Shown: positions 6,661 to 11,500 of the stretch, in pieces
Layout of the letters: the number at the start of each line of letters is the position of its first letter
Position numbering within the stretch: position 1 is the stretch's first letter
Program-made: the position numbers and the translations under genes
Assembly: GCA_937138955.1 (NCBI GenBank)
Contig: CAKZPJ010000734.1
Coordinates: 1-11,500 of the forward strand
DNA: 11,500 nt
From: an uncultured Flammeovirgaceae bacterium
GTDB lineage: Bacteria; Bacteroidota; Bacteroidia; Cytophagales; Cyclobacteriaceae
Direction: 5' to 3'
The notes under the pieces: generated by a model
Databases searched by the model: none
Told to the model about the DNA's origin: nothing
Seen by the model: only the letters and a program-made list of their open reading frames with translations

Positions 6661-7689
6661 ATGGAAGCACTCATAAAATACGATAAAGGCTCTGGAAACG
6701 TAGAACTACGTGAAACAGAAGAGCCAGAGCAAGCAACTAACCAAGTGATGCTTGAAATTGCCCACTGTGGTATTTGTGGTACTGATTTACACGTGTATCA
6801 CGATACGTTTCGGAATTACCCTCCGGTAATTTTGGGGCATGAATTTTCAGGAAAAGTGGTAGATATAGGCTCGGAAGTGAAAGATGTACAACTGGGTGAT
6901 ACATTTAGTGTGCTGGGAGCTACTGCGGTACGATGTGGCAATTGTGAATACTGCGAGCGAGGGGAATTTATGTTTTGCGCTAACCGTCGGGGAATGGGTC
7001 ACGGGGTGAACGGAGCCTTTACCAAGTACGCGGCAGTTCGGCCCGATCAACTGTTTAAAATTCCTGTAGGAGTATCAATGGAATACGGGGCTTTAGTGGA
7101 GCCGTTGGCGGTGGCGGTACACGTGGTGGAAGAAGTGGCTTCTTTCCGGTTAGGCGATGTAGTGTTGTTATCGGGACCTGGGCCAATCGGATTACTCTGT
7201 CTGAAAATGCTGCTGGCTCACGGACTGAAAGTGATTGTAGCCGGAACGAGTGAAGATGATTTGCGGCTGGAAATGGCTCGGAAGTACGGTGCTGCTCGCA
7301 CGGTAGTAGTCAATCAGGAAAATTTAGCGGAGGTGATTACCGAGGAAACGGATGGACAGGGCGTAGCTTTGGCTATTGAAACCGCCGGGGCGGAAGCCTC
7401 AGTACAAAACTGTATGCAATCATTGCGTCCATTGGGCTATTACGTGCAGGTGGGCCACTTTGGTCGTGACCTGCTACTCCCTTGGGATTTGGTAGCTTTT
7501 CGGCAATTGCAGATTTACGGATCGGTAGGCTATACCAAAGAAACCTGGCGACGAACCATGCAAATCCTGGGTCAGCAAACACTAGATTTAAGTGATGTTA
7601 TTACCCATCGGTTTCCGCTATCCGAATGGCGCAAAGGCTTTGATCTGATGGAAGAAAAACAGGCCGTAAAAGTACTGCTTAATCCTTAA
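6661..7689 (+). CDS. Zinc-dependent medium-chain dehydrogenase (sorbitol/threonine dehydrogenase-like)
   Basis: A 342-residue member of the MDR alcohol dehydrogenase family that oxidises a secondary or primary alcohol with NAD(P)+. The catalytic zinc site is C39 (CGICGTD), H60-E61 (LGHEF) and E147 (LVEP). The structural zinc site is C92, C95, C98 and C106. The nucleotide fold has GPGPIG at 172-177. Where NAD-specific relatives carry an acidic residue after the second strand, this protein has GTS, so NADP use is possible (weak). Family members act on polyols, threonine or sugars. Here the neighbours favour a polyol or sugar. It is 3 nt ahead of the SDR gene, so the two are co-transcribed. The 155 bp separating it from the transketolase genes contain the palindromic element and no clear TAnnTTTG promoter. 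Exact substrate unknown. Confidence 0.9.
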   Translation: MEALIKYDKGSGNVELRETEEPEQATNQVMLEIAHCGICGTDLHVYHDTFRNYPPVILGHEFSGKVVDIGSEVKDVQLGDTFSVLGATAVRCGNCEYCERGEFMFCANRRGMGHGVNGAFTKYAAVRPDQLFKIPVGVSMEYGALVEPLAVAVHVVEEVASFRLGDVVLLSGPGPIGLLCLKMLLAHGLKVIVAGTSEDDLRLEMARKYGAARTVVVNQENLAEVITEETDGQGVALAIETAGAEASVQNCMQSLRPLGYYVQVGHFGRDLLLPWDLVAFRQLQIYGSVGYTKETWRRTMQILGQQTLDLSDVITHRFPLSEWRKGFDLMEEKQAVKVLLNP

Positions 7690-7692
7690 TCA

Positions 7693-8469
7693 ATGAGATT
7701 CACTGATAAAGTAGCGATCCTCACTGGAGCCGGAACCGGCATTGGTTACGAGATAGCCCGCCAATTGGTACAGAAAGGTGCTTCGGTAGTGCTGAACGAT
7801 TTGGATGCTTCACTGGCCAATCAAGCCGCTAATGCTATTCAAGCGGAAGGAAAAGGACAGTGCGTAGCTTTTCCGGGAGATGCCAGTCAGGTAGAATTTA
7901 CTCAGCAGATTGTGAAAGAAGCGGTGACGCAGTTTGGAAGGGTAGATATCGTAGTTCCCAACGCGGGAATCACCATGTTCGGAGATTTTTTCAGCTTTAA
8001 GCCAGCGGATTTTCAGAAAGTACTGGACTTGAACTTACGAGGTGGTTTTTTTCTAACCCAAGCGGCCACTCGGCAAATGCTCAGTCAAGGGCAAGGCGGA
8101 CGAGTGTTGTTGATGTCGTCGGTCATTGGCGTGCAAGCTGCTGCTAAGTTGACCGTCTATGCCATGACCAAAGCCGCATTGAGTATGATGGCGAAGAACT
8201 TAGTGGCTGAACTTTCCCCGCATCAGATTACGATTAATGCGTTAGCCCCCGGAGCTACAGTGACCGAACGTACTTTGCAAGAAGATGAAAATTACGTAGA
8301 AAGTTGGAAGGGGGTAACCCCAACCCAGCGGCCCGCGGAAATATCCGACATTGCTCAAGCCGCCCTGTTTTTTCTTTCTCCGGAAGCTTCTCATATTACC
8401 GGACAAACCTTGGTGGTCGACGGTGGTTGGACGGCTACCAGTCCTTTTCCTTATGATAAGGAAGTTTAG
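7693..8469 (+). CDS. SDR family oxidoreductase (classical short-chain dehydrogenase)
   Basis: A 258-residue cytoplasmic dehydrogenase with all classical SDR marks: TGAGTGIG at 11-18 for the dinucleotide, D36 after the second strand (favouring NAD), NAG at 90-92, and the catalytic set N114, S143, Y156, K160 (YAMTK). It ends with the common VDGGW motif (418-422 do not exist here; the motif is near residue 243-247). The fold is shared by glucose, sugar-alcohol and 3-oxoacyl-ACP reductases. The position beside a zinc dehydrogenase, a sugar isomerase and a transketolase makes a sugar or polyol substrate more likely than a fatty-acid one (inference). It starts 3 nt after the dehydrogenase stop. It is the last gene of the rightward cluster and converges on the OstA-like gene across 129 bp. 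Confidence 0.9.
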   Translation: MRFTDKVAILTGAGTGIGYEIARQLVQKGASVVLNDLDASLANQAANAIQAEGKGQCVAFPGDASQVEFTQQIVKEAVTQFGRVDIVVPNAGITMFGDFFSFKPADFQKVLDLNLRGGFFLTQAATRQMLSQGQGGRVLLMSSVIGVQAAAKLTVYAMTKAALSMMAKNLVAELSPHQITINALAPGATVTERTLQEDENYVESWKGVTPTQRPAEISDIAQAALFFLSPEASHITGQTLVVDGGWTATSPFPYDKEV

Positions 8470-8517
8470 TGAAAAAATTGCTGGTATCCTCGAATGAGGC
8501 TCGGCATAGAAGGTTTT

Positions 8518-8572
8518 GCGAATTCCGAGGTTTCAAGCGGGAGACTCCGGAATTCGCTTCGCTCATCCGGAG
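8518..8572. repeat. Palindromic intergenic element between convergent genes
   Basis: GCGAATTCCG (8518-8527) and CGGAATTCGC (8548-8557) are perfect 10-bp complementary arms with a 20-base loop. A second, competing hairpin pairs CTCCGG (8545-8550) with CCGGAG (8567-8572). It is more GC-rich than its surroundings. Its place between the SDR and OstA-like stops would suit a two-way terminator, but neither strand has a T-run directly after the stem, so an intrinsic terminator of the usual kind is not shown. A REP-like repeat is equally possible. Confidence 0.55.
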
Positions 8573-8598
8573 ATAGGGAGCATTTTTAGCAGACTAGA

Positions 8599-10185
8599 CT
8601 AAGGAATAGCTGGAATGGGTACGGGTTTTACTTCAATGTTGATGGGTGGCGGACCGGGGACATCAGGAGGAATGTAATTGAATATGGTTTCTAGCGTTGG
8701 GCGTTCTTCTATTCGCCAAGCAAACCCGTCTAGTTTGGTTTCTTCGGGAGTAATCTCGTGGGGAGGAATAAATTTTCCTTCCGGCTTCACATCAAACTTA
8801 ATACTGCTCAGTTCATTTTTATCAAAGAAAATATAAATATCGCTACAAAGGATGCGGTTCATTGCCACGATAACCGAATCATCCTGAAGCGGAAAATAGA
8901 TGCTTTCGCCGTTGCCGTGAACGTTGATATTGGAGATATTTCCCTGATCAAAGTAGGCTTCCATATCTCGCCCTTTGATCTGATTGAAGTTGCTGAGCGT
9001 ATCGGTAGAGACCACAAAAGAATTATCCGTAGCATTCATCTTATGAATTTGCCCATTGAGTAGCTCAATATTAATAGAATCCGCTTCAATCTGGCTACCC
9101 TGCGCCCACAGCACCGGATCCTGATAGAAAAAAAGCATAGAGTCCAGAAGGTTATACGCCAGCGAGTCAGCAATACCCTGAAGATCAGAACGATAGATGC
9201 GAACATTAGGATAGGCTAAGATCCGTTCATTGGCCGGAATAGAGTCTTCTACACTCACCAGCGTATCGGCAGCTAAGTACAAAGTATCACCTTCCATCAC
9301 TTTCTTCATTACCGGATTACCGTATATTTTGGTAATTCCCTCTTCCATTTGATAGAAAGCCGAGTCACCAATAATAGTGATGTCCTGCTCTTTAGAAACC
9401 ATCTCTACATTGCTGGTCGCATTGTATCGTTTATTCAACTCATCGGCAAACAATCGGTCGGCACTAATTAAGTACGCATCAGTCTCGATAGTCCCCAATC
9501 CAAAGATAGACTGCTTATCGGTGGTACTGATTTCACTACCAGCTTTTGCATTGAGCTGAGTGCTATCCTGAGAAGTAATCACGGTTGGCCCTCGAGTATA
9601 AGCAACTTGAGTAGCCGTATTATACTCTAGCGTATCAGCTTCCAACGTATATTCAGGATTGACAAGTACTACACTATCTTTAAAAGCCGCTAGATTGGTA
9701 GCCGTTCGGTAATTACCCAATCGGCTGGTTAGTACATTGGTGGTATCTACCAGTTTGCCTCCGTTAAAGTAATAAGCGATATTATCGGCCAGATTATAAT
9801 CGAGGAAATCAGTATAAAGCTTCATACTGGGATCTTGGTAGACAACATTATCGCGCATTTCGGCTATTTTATTATCGCCGTCGTAACGGAGCTGACCGCC
9901 GGTTACCACAATAGTATCCCCTTCTTCTATTCGCACAATGTCGCCGAATACTTCGGTAAAATTCCGATCTTGGAAGTAGATCACCGAATCGCCAAAAATG
10001 CGAGTGTTGCCCTGCACTAGCTGAACGTCGCCAATAAGCTTACGATAACTATTCCCAGCTTCATCCTTGCCTCCCGTTAATCGGTCAGCCTGCTCAATTT
10101 TGATTTTGCTCTGACCGAAAGCTGGTGCCAAACTAATAGCTAAAAGCAAACCAGGGAATACCGCGTAGCGTAATAAATTCTTCAT
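8599..10185 (-). CDS. OstA-like / LptA-type lipopolysaccharide transport protein
   Basis: A 528-residue exported protein of the Bacteroidota OstA-like family (OstA_2 type), thought to act in the periplasm in carrying lipopolysaccharide to the outer membrane, as LptA and the N-terminus of LptD do. A signal peptide covers about residues 1-24 (PAFG-QS cut). The rest is a run of short beta-strand repeats: IEQADRL, LIGDVQLVQGNTRIFGDSVIYF, NFTEVFGDIVRIEEGDTI, LEADTLEYN and IYGNPVMKKVMEGDTLYLAADTL. These alternate G-[DN]-V/P strands and D-[ST]-[LV] turns, the signature of the OstA beta-jellyroll. It is much longer than E. coli LptA (under 200 residues), so several jellyroll turns are stacked. The last 25 or so residues are proline-rich (PGPPP, VKPVPIPAIP). 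It is divergent from tilS. The symbol is left empty because orthology to lptA is not certain. Confidence 0.82.
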   Translation of the reverse strand: MKNLLRYAVFPGLLLAISLAPAFGQSKIKIEQADRLTGGKDEAGNSYRKLIGDVQLVQGNTRIFGDSVIYFQDRNFTEVFGDIVRIEEGDTIVVTGGQLRYDGDNKIAEMRDNVVYQDPSMKLYTDFLDYNLADNIAYYFNGGKLVDTTNVLTSRLGNYRTATNLAAFKDSVVLVNPEYTLEADTLEYNTATQVAYTRGPTVITSQDSTQLNAKAGSEISTTDKQSIFGLGTIETDAYLISADRLFADELNKRYNATSNVEMVSKEQDITIIGDSAFYQMEEGITKIYGNPVMKKVMEGDTLYLAADTLVSVEDSIPANERILAYPNVRIYRSDLQGIADSLAYNLLDSMLFFYQDPVLWAQGSQIEADSINIELLNGQIHKMNATDNSFVVSTDTLSNFNQIKGRDMEAYFDQGNISNINVHGNGESIYFPLQDDSVIVAMNRILCSDIYIFFDKNELSSIKFDVKPEGKFIPPHEITPEETKLDGFAWRIEERPTLETIFNYIPPDVPGPPPINIEVKPVPIPAIP

Positions 10186-10222
10186 CCTATTTCGTACCTT
10201 ACCATAGCTAACGGCAAAACCA

Positions 10223-11500
10223 TTGAATTCATTTCAACAAAAGTTTCGCAAATATACGAATGAACAGCAGTTGTTCGAACCAGATGACCGAATCCTGCTA
10301 TCGGTGAGTGGGGGAGTGGACTCATCGGTGCTATGCCATCTGTTTTCGCAGGAGCATCAACACTGGGCTATTGCTCACAATAATTTTCAATTGCGGGGCA
10401 AAGAATCAGAGCGAGACGAAACGTTTGTTCGGCAATTATCTGAACGGTACGGGGTTCTTTTTTTCAGTAGCTCGTTTAACACCCAGGTTTTTGCCGAAAC
10501 CCAGAAAATATCAACCCAAATGGCGGCTCGCCACCTTCGTCGAGAGTGGTTTACTCACCTGGCTACCGATGAGGGGTTCGTCTATATTGCCTTAGCGCAT
10601 CATCACAACGATCAACTGGAAACTGCTCTGATGAATTTAGCCAAGGGCAGCGGAATTGCTGGACTGCGAGGCATGCTACCCAAAGCTGGCATTTGGATTA
10701 GACCAATGCTATGGGCTTCTAAAGACGAAATCCGAACTTATGCTCAAGAAAATCAATTGAGGTGGCGGGAAGACCGCAGCAATGCTGAGGACAAGTACCA
10801 ACGCAACTGGGTTCGTCACCACATCATTCCGGCCTTGCAAAAAATCAACCCGGCACTACTAGAAACTACTCAAACTACTTTTCAGCGACTACAGGAAGTA
10901 GAAAATGTTTTTCGGGATGAAGTAGAACGTATTGAAAAAGAGACTATTACCCGAGAAAATGATACTAGGTTCATCCAAAAAGAAATCTTACTGAAACATC
11001 CGCAAGCAACTTCTTTACTGTTAGAATGGATTTCACCCTACGGATTTACCTGGAATGATGTGCAGCAGATTATGAATGCTCTTAAAAGCAATAGTCAACC
11101 TGGAAAACAATTCTTCTCAGGTAACTATTGCCTCTGGATTGACCGTAAACAATTAGTCGTTACATCTCAAGATTTTATATCCGAGGTTTTTACTGAGCAC
11201 CACACAGAACAAACCACAGAAACCCCTTTCGGGCAGTTGCAAGGTAGAAAGTTGGAAGGGGTAGTTTATCAAATAAAGCCAGAAGCTAAAGTAGCAGCGT
11301 TGGCCTACGAAAAACTTCGTTTTCCGCTTCAGATTCGCCAATGGAAGCCGGGTGACATATTCCAGCCATTGGGCATGAAGCAGCGCAAAAAGGTGAGTGA
11401 TTTTCTCATTGACAGCAAAGTGCCTCGCTACATCAAAGAACAAACACTGGTGCTGCTTTCGGGTGAAGAAATAGTGTGGGTGATTGGTCACCGACTTGAT
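10223..11500 (+). CDS. tilS: tRNA(Ile)-lysidine synthase TilS, C-terminal end cut by window edge
   Basis: An ATP-dependent enzyme that attaches lysine to C34 of the tRNA(Ile) CAU anticodon, making lysidine so that the tRNA reads AUA and accepts isoleucine; essential in most bacteria. The open frame covers 426 codons from TTG 10223 and runs off the right edge; family length suggests only some 10-25 residues are missing. The PP-loop SGGVDSS is at residues 29-35. AHHHNDQLET followed by LAKGSGIAGLRGM forms the second conserved block of the catalytic domain. RNWVRHHIIP closes it. The C-terminal TilS domain is seen as RQWKPGDIFQPLGM and KKVSDFLIDSKVP. An in-frame TAG at 10205 limits the start. No ATG occurs before the PP-loop, so TTG 10223, giving MNSFQQKFRKYTNEQQLFEPDDR, is the best start. 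It is divergent from the OstA-like gene with only 37 bp between start codons. Confidence 0.92.
   Translation, partial: MNSFQQKFRKYTNEQQLFEPDDRILLSVSGGVDSSVLCHLFSQEHQHWAIAHNNFQLRGKESERDETFVRQLSERYGVLFFSSSFNTQVFAETQKISTQMAARHLRREWFTHLATDEGFVYIALAHHHNDQLETALMNLAKGSGIAGLRGMLPKAGIWIRPMLWASKDEIRTYAQENQLRWREDRSNAEDKYQRNWVRHHIIPALQKINPALLETTQTTFQRLQEVENVFRDEVERIEKETITRENDTRFIQKEILLKHPQATSLLLEWISPYGFTWNDVQQIMNALKSNSQPGKQFFSGNYCLWIDRKQLVVTSQDFISEVFTEHHTEQTTETPFGQLQGRKLEGVVYQIKPEAKVAALAYEKLRFPLQIRQWKPGDIFQPLGMKQRKKVSDFLIDSKVPRYIKEQTLVLLSGEEIVWVIGHRLD
10249..10256 (-). promoter_or_regulatory. Candidate -7 element for the OstA-like gene, inside tilS
   Basis: TATATTTG on the minus strand fits TAnnTTTG exactly. 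At the right spacing upstream (20 bases) there is TTC rather than TTG (10279-10277). It would start a message near 10242 with a leader of about 57 nt. The site lies within the first codons of the divergent tilS gene. Confidence 0.45.

Noticed and set aside
3695..8469. Sulfoquinovose or apiose degradation pathway
   Set aside because: Both have split transketolases, but no kinase, sulfosugar gene or transporter is in the window, and the isomerase is not diagnostic. Naming either would be guesswork.
8758..9063. Rightward open frame of about 100 codons
   Set aside because: It lies antisense inside the well-supported OstA-like gene and shows no recognisable motif.
10308..10595. Separate small rightward protein
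   Set aside because: It is a different frame of tilS; the tilS frame carries the PP-loop and all conserved blocks.
11153..11491. Leftward open frame of about 110 codons
   Set aside because: It is antisense to the conserved C-terminal domain of TilS and has no features of its own.

Overview
The window comes from a member of the Bacteroidota, most likely Cytophagales or a relative. The evidence is the lineage-specific gene string bamD - rpoZ - coaBC - porD, a secreted protein with a type IX secretion (T9SS) type A sorting domain, an OstA-like protein of Bacteroidota type, and promoter matches to the Bacteroidota consensus TTG-N19-21-TAnnTTTG. Placement below phylum is inference.

Layout. Positions 1-2588 hold a leftward housekeeping operon (bamD, rpoZ, coaBC, start of porD). 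It has one clear promoter ahead of bamD and tight spacing or overlap between genes. Positions 2644-3348 hold a separate leftward gene for a small exported protein with a T9SS C-terminal domain. A 346-base divergent intergenic region (3349-3694) carries candidate promoters on both strands, a perfect 8+8 bp palindrome and a phased direct repeat. Positions 3695-8469 hold a rightward carbohydrate cluster: a xylose-isomerase-like TIM-barrel isomerase/epimerase, a split transketolase (two subunits overlapping by 11 bp), a zinc-dependent medium-chain dehydrogenase and an NAD(P)-dependent SDR. A 148-bp inverted-repeat element built from GTGTTA units separates the transketolase genes from the dehydrogenase genes. 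The SDR gene converges on a leftward OstA-like gene (8599-10185), with another palindromic element between them. Divergent from OstA is tilS (10223 to the right edge), complete except for its last residues.

How the genes fit together. The leftward operon serves envelope assembly (BamD), transcription (omega), CoA synthesis (CoaBC) and the T9SS (PorD). The rightward cluster looks like a dedicated catabolic or conversion route for an unidentified sugar or polyol: two oxidoreductases and an isomerase could produce a ketose for a two-carbon transfer by the transketolase. There is no kinase, transporter, glycosidase or regulator inside the window, so substrate and direction cannot be fixed. I see no tRNA, rRNA, CRISPR array, insertion sequence, phage gene or defence system.

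Start codons are a recurring theme. Four of the twelve genes (coaBC, bamD, the T9SS-sorted protein and tilS) can only start sensibly at TTG.
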